14,074 bases of DNA from Deinococcus sp. (lineage in GTDB: Bacteria > Deinococcota > Deinococci > Deinococcales > Deinococcaceae), in contig JAGLBF010000057.1 of the NCBI GenBank assembly GCA_018260375.1, positions 1 to 14,074 on the forward strand. Reading direction: 5' to 3'. Both the position numbers and the translations under genes were made by a program. The notes beneath the pieces were generated by a model that ran no database searches, was not told the origin of the DNA, and saw only the letters and a list, made by a program, of their open reading frames with translations. Of this stretch, positions 6,616-13,994 are shown in pieces (position 1 is the stretch's first letter; each line of letters opens with the position of its first letter).

Positions 6616-7370
6616 TGGCTGGCCTCTTGCAGGCGGTAGCGGCAGTGGGCTGCTCCGCAGACAATGCGGGTTTCGCGCACCAACTCGCAGCCCAGCAGCT
6701 CGGCGTAGAGCTCTAGCTCACTCTGGCACAGCTCAGGAAAGTTGCGGGCGATGGCGGGGGCAGGGCAGTTGTATTCGGTCAGATACCACTGCCCGCCGAA
6801 AGATTCCACCTGCGCCGCGTAGCCGTAGCTCTCTAACTGCTTGGCCAGTGCGCGGGCTTTGTCATCCACACTGTGGGCCGCTTGGCAACTGGGGGCAAAG
6901 CGCTGGTACAGGTCAGCGCGGCGGGCGTCCATCAGCTGCATCACCGCTCCGCGTCCAAAGAGGCTACTGATGTGCTGAAAAATCTCCTGGCACAGCAGCT
7001 CATAATGCCTGGGAAAAGCGGCGGCCTCGCCCGCGTCGGTCAGACGGTAAACGTGCTGCGGGCGGCCCCTTCCGCCAGGCTTTTCAATCTGTAAGCTCAG
7101 CAGTTGCTGCTCTTGCAAGTTTTGCAAATGGCGGCGCACGGCCGGCACGCTGAGGCACAGCTCGTCTGCCAGCGCCTGAGCAGTAGCCGTGTGCAGGCGC
7201 TTGAGGATATGCAGCAGACGGTCAGCGCTCTTGAGGTCTGCCATTTTCGCATCTGAAGGGTAGACATCTGGTTGTTGAGCGTTTGCGGGTTTGCTGGCGT
7301 TTAAGGGATCCATATCGTTTGAATGATCTTGCAAAGGGTGGCGCTTTTGATTGGGAATGACAGTATCCAT
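6612..7370 (-). CDS. SufR-like HTH transcriptional regulator with Fe-S cysteines
   Basis: 252 residues. The N-terminal 42 residues look disordered, and a later start (Met20 or Met43) is possible. A winged helix-turn-helix lies at about 47-112 (TAQALADELCLSVPAVRRHL, then a GGRGRPQHVYRLT wing). The C-terminal half carries Cys202 in EYNCP, Cys215 in FPELC and Cys243 in AAHCRY, spaced C-X12-C-X27-C. To my knowledge this is the cysteine spacing that holds the 4Fe-4S cluster in SufR of cyanobacteria and mycobacteria, a repressor of Fe-S assembly genes. The fourth Cys found four residues earlier in some SufR proteins is Thr198 here. It follows mrp by 17 bases and overlaps the LigT-like gene by 4. 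I infer that it senses Fe-S status; its targets, perhaps its own operon or a suf operon elsewhere, are not shown. Confidence 0.85.
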   Translation of the reverse strand: MDTVIPNQKRHPLQDHSNDMDPLNASKPANAQQPDVYPSDAKMADLKSADRLLHILKRLHTATAQALADELCLSVPAVRRHLQNLQEQQLLSLQIEKPGGRGRPQHVYRLTDAGEAAAFPRHYELLCQEIFQHISSLFGRGAVMQLMDARRADLYQRFAPSCQAAHSVDDKARALAKQLESYGYAAQVESFGGQWYLTEYNCPAPAIARNFPELCQSELELYAELLGCELVRETRIVCGAAHCRYRLQEASQ

Positions 7371-7387
7371 GCTGATAACTGAGGTCT

Positions 7388-8470
7388 TTAACCCGGCTCG
7401 TGTGCCAGCGGCAGCGCACTGAGATCACCGAATTCGCCGTAGTTCTGCACACTGACTTTGCCCGCCAGGGTCTTGGCTACGCCCACCAGGGCCTGCGCTG
7501 CTACCGATTCGGGGCGTGAAAGTACCACAGGTAGCCCCGCGTCAGCACCTTCACGCAGTGGAATCTCAAGCGGCACTTCGCCGAGGTGCTCAAACGGGCT
7601 GCCGTCTGGCTGCGTCAGTTTGCGCGCCCCGCCCCGCCCAAACAGGTCATAGGTATGTCCTGTGTCAGGGGCCACAAAGTAGCTCATGTTCTCCACCACA
7701 CCCAGCACAGGCACATTGGCCTTGTGGAACATATCCAGTGCACGCCGCGCGTCTATCAGGGCTACGTCCTGAGGCGTAGTCACAATAATGGCGCCCGTCA
7801 CCTGTACGCTCTGAGTGATCGACAGTTGCACGTCGCCCGTACCGGGGGGCAGGTCAATAATCAGGTAATCCAGCTCACCCCAGGCTGCATCTTTCAAAAA
7901 TTGCTGGATGGCAGAGTGCAGCATCGGCCCGCGCCATACCAGCGCCTGACCTGCGGGCGAAAGGTTGCCCATAGAGATAAACTTCAGGCCGTGAGCGGTG
8001 ATAGGAAGCATTTTGCGCTCGGCATTGCCGGTGATTTTGCTCTCACCCTGGCCCAGCATGTGCGCCACACTAGGGCCGTATACGTCTGCGTCCATAAGAC
8101 CTACCTGGGCGCCGCTTTGAGCCAGGGCCACGGCGATATTAACCGCCACAGACGACTTACCCACGCCGCCTTTACCACTGCCCACTAAAATCACGTTTTT
8201 GACTCCAGGCAGGGGTGGGGTGGCGGGGGCCTGTACACGGGCTGTAAAGTGAACACGCACCTGGGCAATGCCGGGTACAGCCTGCACCGCCTGGCGTACG
8301 TCGTGCTCAATGGTGGCCTTGAGCGGGCAGGCAGGGGTGGTGAGCTGCACGGTCACGGCCGCCTCATCGCCCAACACCGCCAGATGTTCAATCATGCCCA
8401 GCGATACCAGGTCGCGGTGCAATTCGGGGTCGTTGACTGTGCGCAGGGCGTTCATAACGGCATCGTGCAT
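7388..8470 (-). CDS. mrp: Mrp/ApbC-family P-loop ATPase (Fe-S carrier-like)
   Basis: 360 residues from the ATG at 8470; an in-frame GTG at 8479 would add three. Residues 1-80 are a MIP18/DUF59 domain with TTPACPL at 44-50. The ParA/MinD-type NTPase follows: deviant Walker A GKGGVGKS at 99-106 with signature Lys100, LMDADVYGPS at 125-134, and Walker B DLPPGTGD at 206-213. Mrp/ApbC proteins are thought to carry or deliver Fe-S clusters in the cytoplasm. Here the CxxC pair expected after ENMS (260-263) is replaced by FVAPDTGH, and Cys48 in the DUF59 domain is the only cysteine in the protein. It therefore cannot bind a cluster in the ApbC way, and another role or mode should be considered. It is first in an operon with the SufR-like regulator and LigT-like gene. 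The ATG is preferred because TTGTTA/TAAAAG places the transcript start beside it. Confidence 0.92.
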   Translation of the reverse strand: MHDAVMNALRTVNDPELHRDLVSLGMIEHLAVLGDEAAVTVQLTTPACPLKATIEHDVRQAVQAVPGIAQVRVHFTARVQAPATPPLPGVKNVILVGSGKGGVGKSSVAVNIAVALAQSGAQVGLMDADVYGPSVAHMLGQGESKITGNAERKMLPITAHGLKFISMGNLSPAGQALVWRGPMLHSAIQQFLKDAAWGELDYLIIDLPPGTGDVQLSITQSVQVTGAIIVTTPQDVALIDARRALDMFHKANVPVLGVVENMSYFVAPDTGHTYDLFGRGGARKLTQPDGSPFEHLGEVPLEIPLREGADAGLPVVLSRPESVAAQALVGVAKTLAGKVSVQNYGEFGDLSALPLAHEPG

Positions 8471-8478
8471 ATCAAGCA

Positions 8479-8507
8479 CTTTTAACGTATTGGCGCATTA
8501 TTAACAA
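8479..8507 (-). promoter_or_regulatory. Promoter of the mrp operon
   Basis: On the minus strand: -35 TTGTTA (8507-8502), 17-base spacer, -10 TAAAAG (8484-8479), each 4 of 6 to consensus. The -10 ends 8 bases before the ATG at 8470 and no Shine-Dalgarno sequence is seen, so a leaderless or near-leaderless mRNA is likely. If correct, the GTG at 8479 lies inside the -10 and cannot be the start. Confidence 0.45.
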
Positions 8508-8597
8508 GGTCTAATGTTACAGACTGAAACCACAGAGTGAAGTAAGGGCCGCAGACAGGCGGTACGGGGGCAGCGCAAAAAGGGCTTAGCCTCAGGC

Positions 8598-8603
8598 TAT
8601 AAT
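8598..8603 (+). promoter_or_regulatory. -10 hexamer TATAAT, leaderless promoter of pseudokinase gene
   Basis: A perfect TATAAT ends 7 bases before the ATG at 8611, with no Shine-Dalgarno sequence between. The -35 region is poor. It is divergent from the mrp promoter, with 140 bases separating the two start codons. Confidence 0.6.
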
Positions 8604-8610
8604 CAGCACC

Positions 8611-11600
8611 ATGAGAATCGTCGGGCCGTTTGCGGCCGCCCGTCAACTAGACTCCGCAACGGACATTGCCGCGCTCAAGTTCCCCCCCGCCGTTACCACC
8701 TGGCAGGCACTGGACAGGGTTACCGGGTTGCCTGCGCTGGTCTTTTTGCTGCCGTATGCTGTGGCTGTACCTAAGTTGCCTGCTAGTCCCTTACTGCTGC
8801 CCTACAGTGACAAGGGCTTGCAGGGCAAGCAGGCGTATATCGCCAGTGACCTGTCGCCCACAGCGCAACCTTGCCTCAGCTCAGCGCTGATACTACAAAG
8901 CGGCTTGCGGGCGCTGCTAACGCTTCACGAGGCGGGGGTTGTACACGGGGGCATTGCCCTGCAACAGTTTTGGCAAGACGGCGGCGAGTTGCTGCTCTCA
9001 GGTGCGGGTTTGCCCTGGAGCGAAAGGCCGCGCCCCTACGGCGCACCCGAAGGCGGGCGCAGTATGGCGGCTGACCTGTACGCTTTTGGCGCGACGCTGC
9101 AACAGCTTGGCGGGCTGCCTAACGAGCTGCAAGACCTGCTCAGCCGCTACCCCGCCCAGCGCCCAAGCGCCCGCGACGCACTCGCCTTGCTCAATGCTGG
9201 CCCGCCACTGCCGTCTATGCCGCCGCTGATAGTAGACATGCCCCGCGCCAAACTGCCCGAAGAAGTGGTGTCTGAGGCTGACCCCTTGCCGCTGGTCGCC
9301 GACCCCGATGACCGCCTGCCCAGCATAGATCTACAAGATACCGTGCTGGTGCCGGACACTCAAAGCCGCCTGGAAAGGCAGCGCCGCGAACAGGCCTTGC
9401 CGCCCCGCGTAGTTGACCTGCCTTCTGTGGTTCCCGCCTCGCCAGATAACCGGCTGCCAGATAATCGGCCGCCAGAAGGTGAAGAGGCCAGTAAGACGCC
9501 AGATTTTAGCGAGCAAGTAGAGCAGCACGGCACCAAGCGGGTGGTACGCATCACGGTAAAGGCGCGAGCTACGGCACAGCCGGACGTTACGGCGCCGCCT
9601 TCAGTGACCGTGGAGCCGCAGGCTGTAGACAGCGACAGCGATGAGCAGCCTGAGAAAAGGAACCGAGAGGAAGATCAGGCTCAACATAGTGCTGAAGCGG
9701 CTGCACAGGTGCGCCCTCAGCGTTCAGCCTCAACTCCACAAGCTTCTACAGCGGCGCAGGCTGAACCCTCGCTGTTGGGGGGCCCCCGCTTAGGTCTGGC
9801 AGACGCAATGCCACAGCGCGGGCGGGTGCAGGTGTCGCACTCGGTGACCGCCCGCAATGCTGACTTGCTGCGCGGCGTACTGCGCGAGGTCAAACCCACC
9901 TCAGACAGGCCGATCAATGACCCCGACCTGTCTGACTCCAAGCCCTATAGCCCCGGGCGTATTGAAGCATTGCAGCCCGGAACAACCACCCAACCCGGAG
10001 CAACCACCCAGCCAGGGGCGGACAAGCAGCCCGGCAAAGAGCAGACTGGCAAAGAGCGGCCCAGGATAGAAAGTCCAGAACTAGAAAACGCAGTGAGTGC
10101 CGCCAGACTTCAGCCGCCTGCTGACCACTTGAGTGACCAGGAGGAGTGGGCCGAGGAGTGGACGGCAGAAGGCTTGGTGTTTAGCACCTTGCCACAGCCA
10201 CAAGCGACTGAAGCCGAGCCGCCTGCCGGTGAGCCACGGGCAGCCCACATCGTGACCAAGTCTGTACAGGTGCAGCCGTCACAACTGCCTGTGACGCCCG
10301 ACATCCAGCCTGCTGCGCCTGAATTGATTGTGCCTGAATTGGCTGAGCCAAAAGTGCAAGAAGAAGTTCAGCCCGCACCGCAGGGAGACATACCCGCCGA
10401 AGACGCGCTTAGGCCCGCGTTTGCTGGGCGTCAGCAGCACGAGGACGAGACTGAGGCTGTCTTACCTGTACACGAGACTGAGGCTGAGGTTGCCCCATCT
10501 GTACCGCCCACACCGGCAGCGCCGCAGGGTACTTTGCCCAGCCGCCGTGAGTTTAAGCCCGTTAAAATGGCCTGGAACGCGGACGGCACCTGGCATGTCA
10601 AGCACGAGGACGCGGCCGCACCTGAAGGTGAAGGCCGTGCGCAGCACCCAGACGGTCAAGCTCGGGGCAAAGCGCTGGTGGTTGGTCTGGTCACGGGACT
10701 GACTGGTGGGGCGGCCAGGTTGCGTACGGCGGTGAGTCAATGGTGGGAAGGCAAAACCGAGGACAGAGCCGAGAGGGCCAGGGCCGCAGAGAAAGCCCAG
10801 AATAGTCAGGCCAACACCGCCAGGTCTGGTGATGAAGCGGGCGCTCAGCGCTCAGAAGCCCGCGATACTTTGCCTCACCGTGAACAATCGAGCCGTGAGA
10901 AGGCCAAGTTTAGGCTGCCCAACTTGCCCAACCGTGACAATAAACCCAGCCGCGACAGTAAATCTAGCAACCGCGACAAGATGCTGGCGCGCTCACAGGC
11001 TGTGATCAACACCGATTACTTTGCAGAGCAAGCGGACGCTGCGCCCACTGCACCCGTGGTCGCTCCAGACACGGCCGAACACCAACATCCAGCGGCCCAG
11101 CCCGTTGCTGACATGATAGTGCTGTCGGACGAAACCATGCAGCCACAACCGCAGGAGGCGTCCGAGTCACCTATCACCGAGCAGACCAGCAGCGATTCGG
11201 TTGAACGGGTTGCTGAAGCGCCTACCGTGCGGGTGGTTAAAACCTCGCAGGCCGAGCCGCTGCTGCACGACTTTTTGGATGATGACCGCGACATCCGCCA
11301 GGTGGTCAGGCCTGATGAACCCCAGACACCGGGGCGCGGCGGCCTGTCTGCGTTCTCCGGCTCTAAACTCTCACTCCCCAAAATGAGGGCGCCCAGAGTC
11401 AACTTGCTCAGCGGACTGCGTGCTCCTTCAACTCGGTCAGCACCAGCGGGGAAAGGCCGTACACCCCCAAGCCAGTCCAAAGGCGCAACCCAGCAGGGGG
11501 ACACCTGGGTAGACAAACTGCGCGCCTTTTTGACCCGTTGGTGGAAGGTATTGCTCGCTTTGATGCTTCTAGTGCTGCTGGCGCTAGGGGTGCTGGCGCT

Positions 11601-11901
11601 GGCGCGGCGTAACGCCAAAGTAGGCGGTCATGTTACCCCGCCCATCACGTGCTGCGCCTTGCAGGTGCAAGTCTACTCACCCGAAGGCCAGCGCCTAAGC
11701 GTGCCTGTAGATGTGGTTGCCATTACTGTGCCGCCCAACAGCAACATTGCCCCAGGCACGTCACTGGGCCGCGCTCCGGGAAACATTAACGGCGATGTGC
11801 CGGGTCACTATATCCTGAGCCTCAACGCTGAAAGCTACCAACCCAGCCGCGTCAGCGTAGATTTGCCGCGTGAAGTGCCGCTTAATATCACCTTGCAGTA
11901 A
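8611..11901 (+). CDS. Membrane-anchored pseudokinase-like protein with long disordered linker
   Basis: 1096 residues. Residues 1-195 follow the layout of a Ser/Thr protein kinase but lack its catalytic residues: no glycine loop or VAIK lysine, HGG (112-114) in place of HRD, and SGAG (130-133) in place of DFG. What remains is APEG (145-148), DLYAFGATL (155-163) and the late Arg in RPSARDAL (184-191), so it looks like a pseudokinase. Residues 196-970 are low-complexity, rich in Pro, Glu, Gln and Ala, and include QPG hexapeptide repeats at 455-478. A transmembrane helix lies at 980-998. The last 95 residues, outside the membrane, carry a CC pair near the start and look like a beta-sandwich or PEGA/carboxypeptidase-regulatory type domain. 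Signalling kinases such as PknB share the inside-kinase, outside-sensor order. Function is unknown; it may scaffold or sense at the envelope. No partner gene lies in the same transcript. Confidence 0.85.
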   Translation: MRIVGPFAAARQLDSATDIAALKFPPAVTTWQALDRVTGLPALVFLLPYAVAVPKLPASPLLLPYSDKGLQGKQAYIASDLSPTAQPCLSSALILQSGLRALLTLHEAGVVHGGIALQQFWQDGGELLLSGAGLPWSERPRPYGAPEGGRSMAADLYAFGATLQQLGGLPNELQDLLSRYPAQRPSARDALALLNAGPPLPSMPPLIVDMPRAKLPEEVVSEADPLPLVADPDDRLPSIDLQDTVLVPDTQSRLERQRREQALPPRVVDLPSVVPASPDNRLPDNRPPEGEEASKTPDFSEQVEQHGTKRVVRITVKARATAQPDVTAPPSVTVEPQAVDSDSDEQPEKRNREEDQAQHSAEAAAQVRPQRSASTPQASTAAQAEPSLLGGPRLGLADAMPQRGRVQVSHSVTARNADLLRGVLREVKPTSDRPINDPDLSDSKPYSPGRIEALQPGTTTQPGATTQPGADKQPGKEQTGKERPRIESPELENAVSAARLQPPADHLSDQEEWAEEWTAEGLVFSTLPQPQATEAEPPAGEPRAAHIVTKSVQVQPSQLPVTPDIQPAAPELIVPELAEPKVQEEVQPAPQGDIPAEDALRPAFAGRQQHEDETEAVLPVHETEAEVAPSVPPTPAAPQGTLPSRREFKPVKMAWNADGTWHVKHEDAAAPEGEGRAQHPDGQARGKALVVGLVTGLTGGAARLRTAVSQWWEGKTEDRAERARAAEKAQNSQANTARSGDEAGAQRSEARDTLPHREQSSREKAKFRLPNLPNRDNKPSRDSKSSNRDKMLARSQAVINTDYFAEQADAAPTAPVVAPDTAEHQHPAAQPVADMIVLSDETMQPQPQEASESPITEQTSSDSVERVAEAPTVRVVKTSQAEPLLHDFLDDDRDIRQVVRPDEPQTPGRGGLSAFSGSKLSLPKMRAPRVNLLSGLRAPSTRSAPAGKGRTPPSQSKGATQQGDTWVDKLRAFLTRWWKVLLALMLLVLLALGVLALARRNAKVGGHVTPPITCCALQVQVYSPEGQRLSVPVDVVAITVPPNSNIAPGTSLGRAPGNINGDVPGHYILSLNAESYQPSRVSVDLPREVPLNITLQ
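9973..10044 (+). repeat. Four 18-base units coding for QPGxxx hexapeptides
   Basis: These lie inside the linker of the pseudokinase gene and code for QPGTTT, QPGATT, QPGADK and QPGKEQ (residues 455-478). Units 1 and 2 are nearly identical in DNA and the later ones have drifted. The array may vary in copy number between strains. Confidence 0.8.
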
Positions 11902-11927
11902 GGAACGCAGTAGGGGATAGAGGGCGG

Positions 11928-11950
11928 CCAGCAGATAAAACCAGCAGATA
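11928..11950 (+). repeat. Direct repeat ccagcagata, twice
   Basis: Two identical 10-base copies at 11928-11937 and 11941-11950, 13 bases apart, just after the pseudokinase gene. A 6-base inverted pair agggcg/cgccct (11921-11926 and 11963-11968) surrounds them, but there is no T-run. It could be part of a weak transcription end or a binding site; nothing decides this. Confidence 0.4.
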
Positions 11951-12027
11951 CAATACGGCTTGCGCCCTTAACCTTATTCAGCAGGCGCTAATAGCAGGTC
12001 AGTACAAGTACCCCCCTTTGCAGGGGT

Positions 12028-12074
12028 GCAGGCCGCGCCTCCGGAGCTGTGCTGGAGTGAAGCGGAATCCGTAT
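12028..12074 (+). repeat. Dispersed intergenic repeat, copy 2
   Basis: A 47-base copy of the repeat at 6-53, with the same order of blocks from gcagg to tccgtat. It contains the small inverted pairs ctccggag (12039-12046) and cggaatccg (12063-12071). Its right end touches the -35 region of the guaA promoter, so it may affect guaA transcription. An adjacent cccc/gggg hairpin (12013-12016 and 12023-12026) lies just upstream. Confidence 0.5.
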
Positions 12075-12101
12075 TACCCGGGCACCTTTCTCCCGTACAA
12101 T
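12074..12101 (+). promoter_or_regulatory. guaA promoter, leaderless
   Basis: -35 TTACCC (12074-12079, weak), 16-base spacer, -10 TACAAT (12096-12101). The -10 ends 7 bases before the GTG start. The AGGGGG at 12102-12107 looks like a ribosome site but is only 1 base from the GTG, too close to work, so a leaderless mRNA is the better reading. No purine riboswitch fold could be recognised in this short gap. Confidence 0.5.
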
Positions 12102-12108
12102 AGGGGGC

Positions 12109-13641
12109 GTGAGTATCGTCATCCTTGATTTTGGTAGCCAGTATACCCGCCTGATTGCGCGGCGTTTTCGTGAACTGGGGAGCTATAGCGTTATTTTGCC
12201 CGGCAGTGCGCCCCTGGAGCGCATTTTGCAAGAAAACCCCAGCGGTGTGGTGTTGTCGGGTGGCCCCAGCAGTGTCTATGATGACGCGGCCCCTAAGCCT
12301 GCCCCGGGCGTGCTGGCGCTGGATGTGCCGATTTTGGGCGTGTGTTACGGTATGCAGTTTTTGGCCCATGAGGCGGGCGGTGACGTAAAACGTGCAGGCA
12401 AGCGCGAGTACGGTAAGGCCGAGCTGACGCGCTATGGCGGGCAACTGTTTGCAGGTATTCAGGGCGAATTTGTCGCCTGGATGAGCCACTCTGACAGTGT
12501 GACTACCTTGCCACAGGGCTATGAGGTGGTTGCTGAAACCGCCGATACTCCTGTCACCGCCATAGAAAATATCCAGACAAGGCGCTACGGCTTGCAGTTT
12601 CACCCCGAAGTGGTGCATACCCCCAAGGGCGGACAACTGTTGGCCAACTTTTTAGACCTCTGCGGCGAGGCCCGCGACTGGAACGCCCAGCACATCATCG
12701 ACGAACTCATAGAAGGTGTGCGGGCGCAGGTTGGTGACGGGCGGGTGCTGCTCGCCATTTCAGGGGGTGTAGATAGCTCTACGCTGGGCCTGCTGCTTGC
12801 CAGAGCCATAGGCGATAAGCTCACGGCGGTCTTTATTGACCACGGCCTGCTGCGCCTGGGCGAGCGCGAACAGGTAGAGACCGCCCTCAGGCCACTGGGG
12901 GTCAATCTGGTGACAGTAGACGCCACCGCCGAATTTTTGGGGGCCTTACAGGGTGTCAGCGACCCCGAACAAAAGCGCAAAATCATAGGCCGCGAGTTTA
13001 TCCGTGCCTTTGAACGCGAAGCCCGCGAGTACGGCCCCTTTGACTTTCTGGCTCAGGGTACCCTGTATCCCGATGTGATTGAGTCGGCAGGCGGCTTGCA
13101 GGCTGACAAAGCGGGCGCGGCGAATATCAAAAGCCACCACAATGTCGGCGGCCTGCCCGATGACCTTGCCTTTCAGCTGGTAGAGCCTTTTCGTACGCTC
13201 TTTAAAGACGAGGTGCGCGAAATCGCCAGGCTGCTGGGCCTGCCCGAAGCTGTACGCATGCGCCACCCCTTTCCAGGCCCCGGCCTTGCCATTCGCATTT
13301 TGGGCGACATCACCCCCGAAAAGCTGGACATCCTTAAGCGGGTGGATGACATTTTTATCAGCGGCCTGCGTGAGTTTGGTCTCTATGACGGCTGCTCACA
13401 GGCCCTCGCCATTCTGACGCCTATTCAGTCGGTGGGGGTTATGGGCGACGAGCGCACCTACAGCTACACGGCGGCGCTGCGGGCCGTGACCACTGATGAT
13501 TTTATGACCGCTGAGTGGGCCAGGCTGCCTTACGATTTTCTGGCGACCATGAGCAACCGCATTGTCAACCAGGTACACGAAATAAACCGCGTGGTGTACG
13601 ATATCACCGGCAAGCCGCCCGCCACGATTGAGTGGGAATAA
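12109..13641 (+). CDS. guaA: GMP synthase (glutamine-hydrolysing)
   Basis: 510 residues, normal for bacterial GuaA. It converts XMP, ATP and glutamine to GMP in the cytoplasm, the last step of guanine nucleotide synthesis. The class I glutamine amidotransferase domain occupies about 1-190: nucleophile Cys79 in GVCYGMQ, with His165 and Glu167 in FHPE. The ATP-pyrophosphatase domain follows with the P-loop SGGVDSS at 218-224. The C-terminal dimerisation and XMP-binding part includes HPFPGPGLAIR at 386-396 and ends with the usual PPATIEWE. Nothing is missing. The GTG start matches the family N-terminus (SIVILDFGSQY). It appears to be a single-gene unit; no terminator with a T-run is seen after it. 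Confidence 0.97.
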   Translation: MSIVILDFGSQYTRLIARRFRELGSYSVILPGSAPLERILQENPSGVVLSGGPSSVYDDAAPKPAPGVLALDVPILGVCYGMQFLAHEAGGDVKRAGKREYGKAELTRYGGQLFAGIQGEFVAWMSHSDSVTTLPQGYEVVAETADTPVTAIENIQTRRYGLQFHPEVVHTPKGGQLLANFLDLCGEARDWNAQHIIDELIEGVRAQVGDGRVLLAISGGVDSSTLGLLLARAIGDKLTAVFIDHGLLRLGEREQVETALRPLGVNLVTVDATAEFLGALQGVSDPEQKRKIIGREFIRAFEREAREYGPFDFLAQGTLYPDVIESAGGLQADKAGAANIKSHHNVGGLPDDLAFQLVEPFRTLFKDEVREIARLLGLPEAVRMRHPFPGPGLAIRILGDITPEKLDILKRVDDIFISGLREFGLYDGCSQALAILTPIQSVGVMGDERTYSYTAALRAVTTDDFMTAEWARLPYDFLATMSNRIVNQVHEINRVVYDITGKPPATIEWE

Positions 13642-13665
13642 AGTAAAGTTGACGGCTGGCCGCCA

Positions 13666-13691
13666 TGGTGTTGAGGCGTGGTGTTGGGGCG
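13666..13691 (+). repeat. Tandem repeat, 2 x 13 bases
   Basis: tggtgttgaggcg (13666-13678) followed directly by tggtgttggggcg (13679-13691), with one mismatch. A tctag doublet follows at 13692-13701. Its function is unknown. Confidence 0.65.
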
Positions 13692-13713
13692 TCTAGTCTA
13701 GCGCAGTCTGCTG

Positions 13714-13749
13714 GTATTTAGGTGCGCCTCGTTCACCTTCCTCAAATAC
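13714..13749. other. Bulged hairpin downstream of guaA
   Basis: gtattt-aggtg (13714-13724) pairs with cacct (13734-13738) and aaatac (13744-13749), making 11 base pairs with a 5-base bulge (tcctc) and a 9-base loop. There is no T-run, so it is not a canonical terminator, but it is the best stem near the end of guaA and might stabilise or end its mRNA. Confidence 0.35.
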
Positions 13750-13870
13750 GCGCAGCGGCAACCGGGAGTTAGTGATCGGGCAGTACCAGGTGCTTATAAG
13801 GATTCCGTTTAATTCGTTGTACTCTGATTGCCCTAGTTGCCTGCCCTATGGCAAACTAAGAAGATATGCT

Positions 13871-13922
13871 TATAACTAATTTTCCGTAATGCTTATTATA
13901 ACTAATTTTCCGGAATGTTTAT
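13871..13922 (+). repeat. Tandem repeat, 2 x 26 bases, A+T-rich
   Basis: Units 13871-13896 and 13897-13922 both begin tataactaattttccg and end ttat. They differ at two positions (13887 T versus 13913 G, and 13892 C versus 13918 T). A third unit starts (tata at 13923-13926) and then breaks off. Unit 2 contains the palindrome ttccggaa. The periodicity resembles iterons or a protein-binding array. Confidence 0.75.
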
Positions 13923-13958
13923 TATACAGACTGCGCTCCATCATTGCAGCACAGTTTG

Positions 13959-13994
13959 GGAAACACAGTCGGTGCTTATACGGACTGTGTTTCC
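13959..13994. repeat. Perfect inverted repeat, 12-base arms
   Basis: ggaaacacagtc (13959-13970) and gactgtgtttcc (13983-13994) are exact reverse complements around a 12-base loop. A partial copy actgtgttt follows at 13997-14005. There is no T-run after either arm, so a simple terminator is unlikely. It could be a mobile-element end, a recombinase site or a structured RNA. Confidence 0.7.

Noticed and set aside
7586..8188. 200-residue ORF on the plus strand inside mrp
   Set aside because: It is antisense to mrp, which has intact Walker motifs; the peptide is His/Arg/Gln-rich without domain features.
11016..11618. 200-residue Ser-rich ORF on the minus strand
   Set aside because: It mirrors the low-complexity linker and helix of the pseudokinase gene on the other strand; no start signal is seen.
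11902..12108. Purine riboswitch or guanine-sensing leader before guaA
   Set aside because: The GTG appears leaderless, and no conserved purine-aptamer core could be recognised in the gap.
11974..12636. 220-residue ORF on the minus strand
   Set aside because: It is antisense to the firmly identified guaA and its promoter region, has no family features, and is expected by chance in G+C-rich DNA.
13871..13922. 26-base repeats as a CRISPR array
   Set aside because: The units are directly adjacent with no spacers, there are only two copies, and no cas gene is present.
13959..13994. 12-base hairpin as a rho-independent terminator
   Set aside because: The stem is strong, but neither side is followed by a run of T, and it lies over 300 bases after guaA.
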